The notes beneath the pieces were generated by a model. The model did no database searches. It worked only from the letters and a program-made list of their open reading frames with translations, and had not been told where the DNA came from. This document shows, in pieces, positions 11,792 to 21,919 of a stretch of DNA of 64,000 bases. This DNA comes from Linnemannia hyalina (lineage: Eukaryota; Mortierellomycota; Mortierellomycetes; Mortierellales; Mortierellaceae): NCBI GenBank assembly GCA_019671135.1, contig JAHRHY010000011.1, positions 930,001-994,000 of the forward strand, given 5' to 3'. How positions within the stretch are numbered: position 1 is the first letter of the stretch; each line of letters starts with the position of its first letter. Position numbers and translations under genes: made by a program.

Positions 11792-11953
11792 CTAATGGAA
11801 TCTCCATCTTCCCTCATCACTCCTCATTAACAACATCCTCTTCCCTCCTCTCTCTTCGCTTTTCTCATTCTCCTCTCTTTACATCCCTTTGTTCCATCCC
11901 AGTCTCACCTGTCTCACTCTCTTACAGGAACAACACATATACCCCTCCCAAAG

Positions 11954-14497
11954 ATGCCCTCTCGTATATCCGTCGAGCTGTCTCCGTCGTCCGAGACAAG
12001 CTCAGTCTCCGCTCTGGCTTCGCCTACTTCTACTACTGTCCACCCTACGCTTGTCACGAATCAAAAGGCGATCGTTCGCCCATCGATATCGACCTCCCCA
12101 CCTGGAGGTGGCATGGATGATGCCACCATGGGTCGTCCCCACGCCTCTCCCTCCTCAACTGCCTCGTCCTTTTCTTCCTCTGCCTCGCCTTCGTCCTCCC
12201 CTTCATCCTCTACGTTTTCCCTCCCTTCTACAGCCATCTCCATGTCCAGCAGCGACAATAACTATAGCAGTAGTATCCTTCGCAGTAAGGGCAAGGGCAG
12301 AGTACCAAGGGATGAGAACGACAACAACCTTGAGGACGAGGGAGTGCACAGGGACAGAGCGTTAGCCGACATCAGCACAGTGTCTCCAACCAATCACAGC
12401 GCCACATTGTCGTCGGGTCGTACAACCCACTCGGCGGATATCCTTCTTCCCACGAGCGACTCCCTCAGTCATGGTCTGGACACACCCTTTTATTATTCTC
12501 ACCAAAACCAACAACAACCACATTCACTTCCATCCGCTGCACCCCTGCAACCACACTCACATTCGCACTCCCACCTACACTCCCAGGAACAGGAGGACCA
12601 ACCACCATCCTACTCTGGAAAGGGTGTCATCTACAACCACAACACCACCGACAACCACAGCCACGACTCGGACGAAACTGACTCTGAGGACAACCCTTCC
12701 ACCCTCACATCCAACAACAAGGGCAAAGGCTCGTCCAGCAGCAGCGGCAAGGGCGAGAGCGCTATTACTGACGACAGCATTGACCAGGAGCGCCCCAGGA
12801 CACTCGCTAGTCACGGTCGATATGCTACCGACAGCGGTGTTACTTTGGACAAGACAGCATTCTACACCACCGCCAATACGCCGTCTCTATCCTCGCTGTC
12901 ATCTGTCGAAGAAGAGGAAGATGAGGATTACCCCAGAACGGCAGTTATCACCAACGGTACTTCCTCTTCCTCCAGCAAGGCGCGACCAGTAACCATCCCT
13001 GCCAAGTCGGGTAGGTCCGCCTCTGGTTATACCTCCGGATCTGAGGTTGGCAGCGGGTCATCCTCACAACCCCATGCTGCCTCTTCCTACACCCACCATT
13101 CCTACATGGTCGCAGGTGGCTCGGGATCCGGTTCCGGTTCTGGCTCTGGTTCAGGTTCTGGTTCCAGTTCTGGCTCCAAGCCCGCTCTTCAGCGCGCAGC
13201 AACTGGACCTGCGACGTTCTTGACATCGATTTCGTCGTCCGCAGCAGTCCCTCCGGTCCCCACAGAGAAGGATCTTACCGAGTACCAAGACTTGAGCAAG
13301 TTTAGCTACGACAATATCCCTGACGATTTTGATTTCGGTGACGTCCCCTTCTACGACACCGACCCCCGTACAGGAACCATCTATGGCGACCCTCACGCCT
13401 ACACTCGTCCCCATCTTGTCCCCGAGGCTTTCTTTGACCTCTACCGCTTCACCCATGACGAGGAGGATCCACGTAGGACCAACATTTTCAACAAGCACGG
13501 TGCGCTCTTGTACTATCACCCTGGACGACATATTGGACAGGAGCAAGACTCGTTGAGGATGCATCATAGTAACAACCCCATCTGGGTCCTCGCTGGACGC
13601 ACATCGACCTGGGGCACTCTGACGGCGACGGATATGGCCTCCAAGCGGCAGCTCAAGGTTGTCCAGGAATATGTCTCTACCAAGAAACGGACCGCCAATT
13701 CGAACGAGCCCCTGACGCGGTTCTTGTTCCGGTGGAAGGATGAGGACTTTGTGGTCGAGTACCGTAAACACAAGGACCAGTACCGCGTCACGACCTCGCA
13801 GATGTGTGGAGGAGAGTCCAAGTGGAGGCCGCCTCAGCTCCGACCTGCACAGACTATGTTCCATGGTATGGGTATGGAGGTCGGAAACCCTGTTGTTCCC
13901 TCGACCCTTGCCACGCCTTCTCCCTATGATCCCAACCGGTACCTCCAGCTGATCTCCGAGTACAAGCTCAATTCGGGACCGGTCCTGAAGCGGGGCGACT
14001 TTGAGTTGTATAACCCAGACACCTTCCCACTCGAGTTCCGAACTTTCTTGATGACGCTGTCGATTGCTGTCCTCGATATCATGCGGCCCGTCAACGACAA
14101 GCAGTACTACGCCACCTTCCCCCAGGCTGCCAACAAGAAATCTAAAGTCGCCGCCACGGGCGGACTCCATGCGACCAAGATCTCGGGCGCCAAGCAGCAG
14201 ATCGTCCAGGCCACCTTCAAGAGCACTATTGAAACCTCAGGTTCTGGTAACGCTTCTGCGGTTTCTTTGCACGGAAACGGTAGCAGTGGTCGGACCAGCT
14301 TTAGCTCTGGGAGTAGGGATGCTGCACCAGGAGGAGTGTCGGCGCCGCCTTTGGTCTTGGCTTCTGCGCCCGCAACGCCTGCCGTGTCTAGACAAACGAC
14401 GGTCGCGCCTGAGAAGCCTGTCTCGGCACCCGCTGCCAAGACTGCCACCCCTGCGCCGGTCAAGAAGTTTAAGTGGGGCAGTTTCTTTAAGAAGTGA
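11954..14497 (+). CDS. Unrecognised Ser-rich protein with a conserved-looking C-terminal domain
   Basis: An 847-residue intronless frame. Residues 1 to about 445 are disordered in style: Ser runs, His/Gln stretches, acidic patches and a (Gly-Ser)n block near residues 388-408 (13118-13177). From about 448 to 723 the composition becomes globular and aromatic-rich, with FSYDNIPDDFDFGDVPFYDT, NPIWVLAGRTSTWGTL, RFLFRWKDEDFVVEYRKH and LEFRTFLMTLSIAVLDIMRP. These alternating hydrophobic strands plus one helix suggest a beta-rich fold. I cannot name the family; a Tubby/LURP-like barrel is only a guess. The tail is Ala/Pro-rich and ends with a basic aromatic motif (KKFKWGSFFKK) that could bind membrane. 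The start is the first ATG after a TATA-like element and CT tract. Confidence 0.85.
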   Translation: MPSRISVELSPSSETSSVSALASPTSTTVHPTLVTNQKAIVRPSISTSPPGGGMDDATMGRPHASPSSTASSFSSSASPSSSPSSSTFSLPSTAISMSSSDNNYSSSILRSKGKGRVPRDENDNNLEDEGVHRDRALADISTVSPTNHSATLSSGRTTHSADILLPTSDSLSHGLDTPFYYSHQNQQQPHSLPSAAPLQPHSHSHSHLHSQEQEDQPPSYSGKGVIYNHNTTDNHSHDSDETDSEDNPSTLTSNNKGKGSSSSSGKGESAITDDSIDQERPRTLASHGRYATDSGVTLDKTAFYTTANTPSLSSLSSVEEEEDEDYPRTAVITNGTSSSSSKARPVTIPAKSGRSASGYTSGSEVGSGSSSQPHAASSYTHHSYMVAGGSGSGSGSGSGSGSGSSSGSKPALQRAATGPATFLTSISSSAAVPPVPTEKDLTEYQDLSKFSYDNIPDDFDFGDVPFYDTDPRTGTIYGDPHAYTRPHLVPEAFFDLYRFTHDEEDPRRTNIFNKHGALLYYHPGRHIGQEQDSLRMHHSNNPIWVLAGRTSTWGTLTATDMASKRQLKVVQEYVSTKKRTANSNEPLTRFLFRWKDEDFVVEYRKHKDQYRVTTSQMCGGESKWRPPQLRPAQTMFHGMGMEVGNPVVPSTLATPSPYDPNRYLQLISEYKLNSGPVLKRGDFELYNPDTFPLEFRTFLMTLSIAVLDIMRPVNDKQYYATFPQAANKKSKVAATGGLHATKISGAKQQIVQATFKSTIETSGSGNASAVSLHGNGSSGRTSFSSGSRDAAPGGVSAPPLVLASAPATPAVSRQTTVAPEKPVSAPAAKTATPAPVKKFKWGSFFKK
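13118..13177 (+). repeat. Gly-Ser codon repeat in the Ser-rich gene
   Basis: Tandem GGNTCN hexamers coding alternating Gly and Ser, with one Ser run inside. Confidence 0.9.
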
Positions 14498-14559
14498 GCG
14501 ACGTCCCATTCTTACTTTGTTTATACCCCCAGCCAATTAATTAAAATCCTATGACAAAT

Positions 14560-14565
14560 TTTATT
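14560..14565 (-). terminator. AATAAA poly(A) signal (minus strand) for PEX3
   Basis: AATAAA on the minus strand, about 100 bases after the PEX3 stop. The 3' ends of PEX3 and the Ser-rich gene face each other within 168 bases, so their 3'UTRs probably overlap. Confidence 0.45.
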
Positions 14566-14665
14566 ACGAGTGCGTGTCCATGATCGGAGGGGGTGGCGGT
14601 GCCGGGTAAAAAAAAGAGAAATATGAAAAACTGTACAAAGAGCATGATATTTAATGCGCGTCTGA

Positions 14666-16733
14666 TTAGTTGTCGACGAGCTGTTCGCTAAAAGAAGAAT
14701 ACACAATCGCCGAGAAAGCCTGCAGTTCCTTGACCATCGCCAGACTCTCGACATATTCGTTGGGAACACCGTTGATAACCTTGTGGGCCTGTCTTGTGAC
14801 CAATGGCAACAACGTCACCAGGGACACCGCACGGTCAATATCCTCATCATCCTCAATCTCTGCAATCACTGCACTGTTTCCAGATTGAGGTGGCGAGAGG
14901 AGGAAGGGGTTAAAGGTGGGTTGGAGGGCGAGGTTGAAGCGGGCGAAAGTCGCGGTCAAGGTTGAGCTGAGGACGGTAGTAAAATCGGCGCTATCAATGA
15001 AATCGCGGGTCTCATCCAACAAGTTCCGAAGCACTGGGTCTACCACCAGATCGAATTCGTCCACGCCGCCTGCACGCAGCACCTCACGCTCGTCTGATGC
15101 CTCATCAGGCAGCATGTACTCACGCATGCTGCAAAAGAAAAGTTGGGCAAGGGAAAGAAAGAGTGTGGTTAGAACTACTGTGGGAAGAATAAAACATGTA
15201 CTGAAGAAAACAGTCAGTGAGGAGAGGAAGCAATGAGGATCCATGCTTACTTGACTGGGACACGCTCGCCTTCCATATCCTCGGTGTACTCGAGACGAGA
15301 ACGGATCTCTTCAAGGAGATCTGAAAAGTCATTGGACGTAAAAGTCTTCTTCAGCGAGATACTATTACACATGTCAATTCACAAGAGCTCATTTGTTAGC
15401 AACTATGATTTTCACGTAGGACCGCAATATAGGTCATAAACAGATAATAAAAATACGAAACATTCAACTTACCCCCCGACAACATCCTCAACTACGTCGC
15501 GGACCTTCTCGCTCCAGCGGCGCCAGCCCTCATGCAGAAGCCAGTAGCTGAAGGTCAGATACTTCTTTTCAGTCTGAAAGTCCAATTGACCTGCGGTTGA
15601 TGACAAGGATCCCTTGACTGCAGGCGCATCGACACGGTAGGAAGCGTCGGTGGTGTTGGAGAGAGCGATCACCGAAGAAACATAGGTGAAGCGACCAAGA
15701 AGGTTGAGCTGCACCTGCGTCAACAGCGTCAAGAAAGTCAGCGAGTAGAGCGCCGTGACTGTACGGGTGAAGCTCATGATCTTGATCTCTTGCCAGAGCT
15801 CTAACTTGGTTTTGCGATCAATGGTTACAGCAGCCTCATCCTTGACAATGGTCTCAGGTGCAGCGGCGATGGGGGTGGTCTCGGTAGTTGCAGCAGCAGC
15901 ATCCTGTGATTCCGGCTTGGCAGCCTCCGCGTCCTGAGTTGCCGTCGTCGTCTCGTCCTTGTCAGCCTCGGACGCCGTGCTGCTTGGTTGTGTAGACTGG
16001 TTGCTGTCGCCATTGGTGTCCGAAGTAGCCGTAGAATCCGTGCTGTCATCCTTGGTGTGTTCCTCCGTACCATCAACAGCAACAGCAGCCTCCTGACCAT
16101 CCTTGACCAACTCGGACTCCTTCTGCTCCTCCTTCTGCTCCTCCTTCTGCTCCTCCTTGTTCTCTGCAGAGCCTTCCTGCTCCTGTTTGTTCTCGTCTTC
16201 TTCTGATTTAGGCGGGAGGATCATGGAACTATCAGGAGTGGGTGCGGGAGTCGATCGCTGGGACCGGGTCTGCTGCAGCCTGGCAGTGATCAATTCGACG
16301 TTAAGTTCGTGCAGGAGCTGGTCGCCGAGGGTCGGGAGGAGTGACAGTACCGTGAATACACAATCCTGCTGGTTCTGCTCAAACCGACGCTTTATGCTAT
16401 TTCGTTCAATTGGATGCGCACGCGTGGTTAGTTTCTGAATGGGCCATAGATGTCCAATTGAAGGTGTATCGATCGGAAGCCCTTTTTTGCGCTCAGGAAC
16501 AAACTGCTCAACCGGGAAATGACAATTCTTCCAGACTTGAAATGGCAAACAGGAATGTGTGAAAAAGAGACTTACTTCTCTTTGGCAGTACGTTCGGAGG
16601 CACTCTTTTCGTGGAACTCGATCAGCTTGCTCTTGGCGTACTTGCCCATCATGTAGATGCCTCCGGTGAGTCCGGCGGTGATGACCAGACCCTTGCGGTG
16701 CCGGTTAGCAAATCCTTGTACGGCTGAGAGCAT
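14666..16733 (-). CDS. PEX3: Peroxin-3 (PEX3), peroxisomal membrane biogenesis protein
   Basis: Docking receptor for PEX19 in insertion of peroxisomal membrane proteins. Exons in transcript order are 16733-16576, 16396-15473, 15361-15251 and 15128-14666; the sum is 1656 bases, or 551 residues. The N-terminus has the basic patch (NRHRKG) plus membrane anchor (LVITAGLTGGIYMMGKYA, about 16-33) expected of PEX3. The heptad-like segment IKRRFEQNQQDCVFTVL follows at 54-70, and the signature KLELWQEIKIMSFTRTVTAL plus VQLNLLGRFTY comes after the insertion. Between residues about 100 and 235 lies a long acidic, Ala/Thr/Glu-rich insert with three exact 12-base repeats coding KEEQ, absent from the PEX3 proteins I recall. 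Its size (551 against roughly 370-450 usual) is explained by this insert. It is divergent from BET4, 548 bases away. Confidence 0.93.
16121..16156 (-). repeat. 3 x 12 bp tandem repeat coding KEEQ in PEX3
   Basis: Three exact copies of ttctgctcctcc (plus-strand reading) inside the acidic PEX3 insert. Confidence 0.95.
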
Positions 16734-17281
16734 GGTTGATCCTTTTGTGTAGAGTAGTTTGTCGAGGTTGGTGTTGGGTGAGGGAGGAGAACGGAGGGAG
16801 GAGAGAGAGAGAGAGGGAAAGAGAGAAGAGGAGAGGAGAGGAGTAAGAGACTAAAGGGTCAAGAGAAAGGAGGAAAGGAGTGGAAGGATAAAGAAGAAGA
16901 AGGAGAAGAACAAAGAACAAGGTTATGTGTCTCTTTCGTTCTCTGTGCTCCTTGGTCGCTGCTCTTTCCTTCTCTTTGCCGTCTGTCGGTTGGGGCGATC
17001 ATTTTCCAGCCGTGTGTGGTGGTGTGGGTGGAAGAAAGATGCACGTGAGAATAATAGGGTGTGAATGGTCAACCCTCTCTAATTGGTCGCACTCTCTTCA
17101 TACGCAATTACAGAGGGGATTTTTTATCTTTTTGTCAAAGGGTGACACCATGGCTGCAAAAGAAACATCTTCTCCTCCCCTCCTCTTCATTCACGCAAAG
17201 TCATCTCTCTTTCTCGCTTTCCTTTTTGCCACCAATACTCCAAATCTTCCTGCCTACTCACCTTACAACAACAACCATACA
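16734..17281. promoter_or_regulatory. Divergent promoter region PEX3 / BET4
   Basis: Next to PEX3 the + strand is A/G-rich (16795-16905), so PEX3 sense is CT-rich. Next to BET4 the + strand is CT-rich (17165-17235). This matches the oriented pyrimidine-tract pattern of the window. An ATG at 17150 (accATGg context) lies in frame with the BET4 ATG and reaches it without a stop. Confidence 0.5.
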
Positions 17282-17810
17282 ATGGTAAACAGCCTCACTC
17301 CTGAATCACACACCCTACATTCATCTTTCTCACCTCCACATGCAATAACAGAATACTCACCCGTGCCTCCTCTGCTGCTGTAGGAAAGTCGCCACGGAAG
17401 AAAGAAGGAACAGGCAGAGTCGCCAGAGGCACTCAAGACCAGAGAGGAGAAAGAAACTGTCCTCGTACGCGAATATCTCGCCCTCAAGGACACCCTCAAG
17501 GAAATTGTAACGTTTGTAACTGTTACGTAGTCCTTCCTGCCAACGGAAACTGTTGCGAGACGCACGACTGACCCATTGCTCTTACTTCTTTGCTCAATTC
17601 TACGATGGGTTCAGGTCGAATCGAACAAACGCGACAATGACGCGCTTAAAGTTACAACGGCACTGCTCCGCAAGAGCCCCGACTACTATACCATCTGGAA
17701 CGTGAGGCGAACCATCCTCAAGGAAGGGTTCCTCGACAACGCGTACGTTCATACAGCTGTATTTGGATTTGCTACTTGGACTCACGCCAGCTCATCATCG
17801 TTGGCTGACT

Positions 17811-17847
<37 letters not shown>

Positions 17848-20264
17848 TAACTCGAGTAGCGATGACGAGACGGCCAACAAGATCTACACCGGTGAGCTCG
17901 AGTTTGTGCAGGAGAACTTGAAGTTGAACCCAAAGTCATACTGGATGTGGAACCACCGCCGCTGGTGCCTCGAAAGCATGAGCCAGCCCCGCTGGGACAA
18001 GGAGCTCGCCATGGTTGGCAAGTTCCTCGAGATGGACGCTCGCAACTGTAAGTTGTTGTTGTTGTTTCATCATTGCCGGTTCCTTATCGTGGGAGCTTCA
18101 TGTGTTGTGCCTTGGGGTGATGCACTGGCCTAGTCTGGAACGAGTGATGTCATTTTAATATGGGCCACTTTTTGGTTTACCAGTGCGTTTGGCGCTAACG
18201 AATCGCCCCCTTTGCATTGCAATACTCGATCCTTATCTCTTCCTTACTCTACTTTTACATGTCATTCTAGTTCACGGATGGGACTACAGGAGATACATCA
18301 TCCGACAGCTCGACTTGAAGGACAAGGAAGCAAAGGACAAGGTGCTCGAGCGAGCACAGTCCGAGTTTGACTTTACAATCACAAAGATCCACCAAAACTT
18401 TTCCAACTACTCTGCATGGCACAACAGGAGCACTCTGCTCGGCAAGCTGGCAGAGGACATGTCGACAGAAGAAAGGGAGGCTATTGTAGACAACGAGTTT
18501 GATCTTGTCAAGAACGCGATCTATACCGATCCCGAGGACCAAAGCGCATGGCTCTATGAACTCTGGCTCATCGGTCGAGGTATGACAATTTCTGCGAATG
18601 ATCACGAGCTACGTGGCAAACTCACAAGGCACAATGGACTAACACCACCTTTTCTCATGGATAATAGAGGAGAGGAGTATCTCGATTCTAGGCGCACATG
18701 TCATCTCGTTCCACCCTCTAGAGATTGTTGTCGCATTTGATGAGACGGTCAAGATGCGCAACCCTTTTACAGTGTCAACCCGCGTCGACCATGTTGCTAT
18801 CCCACTCGAGGGAGAATGGAAGGCTACAGGATCAGATTCGGCGCTCGGCAGTGTGTGGATCTTCCAGCAGGCGCCAGGTGCTGTGTATGGCCCCACAGTC
18901 GAGATTGTCATTTTCTCAGACGATGTTTGTGCGGTGCGAGCAGGATCAAAGCTCCCTGCAGCCGTGTGCTACGAACTGGAGACATTGAACCAGAACTTGG
19001 ACGAAATCTCGGGACGCTTGGGCAGATTGGTGATTGGACAGAACCTGATGTACGATGTCACCAAGCGCATTGGACCCATCACTGGCCCTGACGGCACTCT
19101 GGAGACACAGGCGGTACATCCCAAGCACCGTGTGACATCGTTGACGGAATCGGGCTCGCTTGACGACAGAATTGCGCTTCTGGAGCGAGAGATCTCAGCT
19201 GTCCGCGAACTAGTTGAACTGGAACCCGACTGTAAATGTAAGATACCCTTTCGTCTTCAATGCGTGAATGAGTTGGTTGTAATACTTCATGCCTGTGGTA
19301 AATGTTGAAATGTGCATACTATTTATTTCATGACTAGTGTGTGTTAATACCATGTGCCATGACATATCTGAATCATATAGGGCCGATCCAGATCCTGTCG
19401 ACATTGCTATCCGAGTTGCGCAAGACAGTCAGCATCCACTCGACACAGGCCAAGGTCATTGACGACGAATGCATTGAACTGCAGGAGAAGCTCATCACTA
19501 TCGACCCTTTGCGCCAGGAGCGATACGAGGACCGCCGTAAGTCGTACTTTCACACTTTGGAGAACTGGCTAACGACACGGCATTCAGAATCTAATGTTTC
19601 CGTTAATGTTCACTCGTATAATGTAGGCACACAGCTAGTGTTTGACCGTGAGACGTTGTCGATTATTCAGGACTCGAAGCGGTTCCCAGAGATTGAATAC
19701 TCGGCCAAACAACCAACCAACCTGGATCTTTCGATGCGTGGATTGACCCACATCCCCATCTCATCTTACCTTCTCCACCTCCACACGCTTAACTTGGACT
19801 CCAACTCAATCACATCAACCCGCTTTCTCCGCAACCTGCTGAACGTTCGCCGTGTCAACTTGTCCAACAACCTAATTGAGCACCTCGAAGGAATGCAGCA
19901 TGCACCCAGCCTCGAGTTCTTGACACTCGAGAACAACATGCTTGCGAAATGGGAAGATGTGGTTGCAGGATTTGTGTTCTGGGGTGAAGGCAAGCTCGCT
20001 CGTACAGGCGGACATGTCAAGGTACTGCTGGGCAACAATCCTGTGGTCGTGAACGAAGGTGGTGAATATGTCCTTGAGAAGCGGTGGGAGGATGTTGGGA
20101 AGGCTGGTGTTGAGATCCAATGGCAGTCTGAAGAGCTTCGTTTGGCCGAGGAAGCGCTCTTGGCGACGGAAGGCGAAACTGGTGCTGTTGGAAGCATGGT
20201 TGTGGATGGCACTCGGCGTGTCAGCACGACGGTTGTTGAGTTTGATGCCGGAATTGCCCATTAA
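17282..20264 (+). CDS. BET4: Rab geranylgeranyltransferase alpha subunit (BET4/RABGGTA type)
   Basis: Alpha subunit of GGTase-II, which prenylates Rab C-termini together with the beta subunit and REP. Exons are 17282-17284, 17384-17506, 17615-17742, 17860-18047, 18271-18579, 18668-19237, 19381-19536 and 19627-20264; the sum is 2115 bases, or 704 residues. The first coding exon is only the ATG; the protein then reads ESRHGRKK, matching the MHGRxK start of the family. PFTA repeats occupy about residues 45-250 (SPDYYTIWNVRR, NPKSYWMWNHRRWCLE, FHGWDYRRYIIRQ, NYSAWHNRS, DQSAWLYELWLIGR). An Ig-like insert is at about 255-360, then LEPDCKWPIQ, and C-terminal leucine-rich repeats at about 545-640 (LDLSMRGLTHIP, LHTLNLDSNSIT, RRVNLSNNLIEHLEG). 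Yeast Bet4 lacks the last two domains; animal and plant proteins have them. Confidence 0.94.
17815..17844 (+). repeat. (TC)n microsatellite in BET4 intron 3
   Basis: About fifteen TC units directly upstream of the exon 4 acceptor, serving as the polypyrimidine tract. Confidence 0.9.
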
Positions 20265-20306
20265 GCTATGCTCGACGTTCCGACTTCTTTTCAGTTGTAC
20301 ATAGGT

Positions 20307-20312
20307 AATAAA
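20307..20312 (+). terminator. AATAAA poly(A) signal of BET4
   Basis: AATAAA about 43 bases after the stop codon, with a second overlapping AATAAA at 20312 and another near 20329. Confidence 0.5.
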
Positions 20313-20477
20313 ATAAAAGATATGAATGAAATAAACTTATTTTTTTTTCGCATGCAGGTTTTATTGTGTTGACGAAGGGTGAAGAGTGAAGAGTGAAGAG
20401 AGGGCGCATGGGACTGACAATAAACGGCGCATGAAGTCTCGTGTGTGTTCGGATGCCCCAAGCCCAGTCAGGCAGAC

Positions 20478-20504
20478 CAGACAGACAGACAGACAAACAG
20501 ACAA

Positions 20505-20561
<57 letters not shown>
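20478..20561 (+). repeat. (ACAG)n microsatellite with ACAA variants
   Basis: About 21 tetranucleotide units. Three interior units are ACAA instead of ACAG. Confidence 0.95.
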
Positions 20562-21442
20562 TGGACAGAGAGAGACAGCTGTCCTGTCCGTTTCAAAGGA
20601 AGAAGAGATGAAAATGGGGTTTGCGAGATTGCGCAGTGGTCGCATTTCAGTCGTTTGTAGTTTATCGCAAATAAAGTGGGAGTACAGAACTCCTAAGCAA
20701 GGACCGCCTTTCCTTCTTGCCTTCTTCCCTTGACCATGTGGTCAAATGTAAATGTTTGCTTTTTAAGTTGGCATTCTGAGGTCATGCCACACTCACTTTT
20801 TGACGAACGAAGGGACTCTCGCCCTTGTCTTTCACCGCTTTCCACACTTTGCCCTAGCCCCAAGTCTACCATTGATAACAGCAACCGTCTCCGTCCCCAA
20901 CAAGGCGTTAGTTAATGTCGCTTTTCGGCGTCATGGATCTATCGTGGTCGACATATTTTCATTTGCCCCTCCGACAGCTTATAATTGTTAATGTTGCATT
21001 CAGTGGATGATCCAGATTGCGCAGGTCTTGTTGATATGATTCGATCGCCATCAAGACCAAGAGATTCCAGGAACCAGTTTGGCAGGACTCCACCAGCTGT
21101 TAGGCACCCAATGGAAGAGAGCTTCGTTGTTTGCCCAATACGTCAATAAGCAGCATTCATTCACGGCAAAACTATAGTCCCTCACCCTCATCCACCGTCT
21201 CTCACTTTTTTTTCCCTTTCTTGGGGTCCATGTGTGAATAAAAGTAAAATGAATGCTCAACACAGGCCATTTGCCCAAAAAGCAGCTCCGCAGGCTGACG
21301 GATGAATGGACCGGACGAACAGGACAGGTGAAATCGACGATGATATCAGACTCTCTTGGAGCCCACTCGGATGTGTTTGTTTGTCTGTCGATGTAAACGG
21401 CCGAGAGAGGCATGCAAGAACGTAAAGCCTGTTGGGCTTGCC

Positions 21443-21467
21443 AAAAAAAAAAAAAAAAAAAAAAAAA
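21443..21467 (+). repeat. A25 homopolymer
   Basis: Twenty-five A residues in intergenic DNA, with no adjacent element or target-site duplication seen. Confidence 0.9.
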
Positions 21468-21919
21468 GCCTTGGCCCTTCCTGGCCTTCCAGCCTCTTTA
21501 CCAGAATATCCAGTTGCTCGTTACCCTTCGTATTGAATGAGTGAATGAATGCATTGGACTATAAGGTCGACTTTGCCCGTTCATATATATTACACCACCC
21601 CCTTTCGGGGGGGGGTTTTTTTTTCACTTTTATCTCCATTCACTAATTGTTTATTATCATCAACACCATCCTTCTCCCCTTCGCCTCGCGTATTGTTCCT
21701 CCTTCCTTCCGTCCTTGTCTTCTTCACTCACAATACCTCGCCTCCTTCTTCATTCCACACCTTGAACCATTCCTTTCATTGCTCATTGTCGCTCCATTCC
21801 GACCCTCTCCTCCTCGCTTGCATTCCTCCTTCTTCCCCCTTGACTGTCTCACTTCTTTCCCCCACAGAACATAAACCTCCGAAAATACAAAGCCGTCGTC
21901 CCTCCCACTTAATACCACA

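Larger units (their letters stand above)
20265..21919. other. Intergenic region BET4 to F-box gene
   Basis: The BET4 3'UTR, a long ACAG microsatellite (20478-20561) and an A25 run (21443-21467) are followed by a CT-rich stretch (21655-21850) leading to the F-box ATG. A TATATAT element sits near 21584. No gene is seen. Confidence 0.7.

Noticed and set aside
20478..20561. ACAG repeat considered as CRISPR-like or transposon repeat
   Set aside because: It is a simple tetranucleotide microsatellite without spacers or terminal structure.
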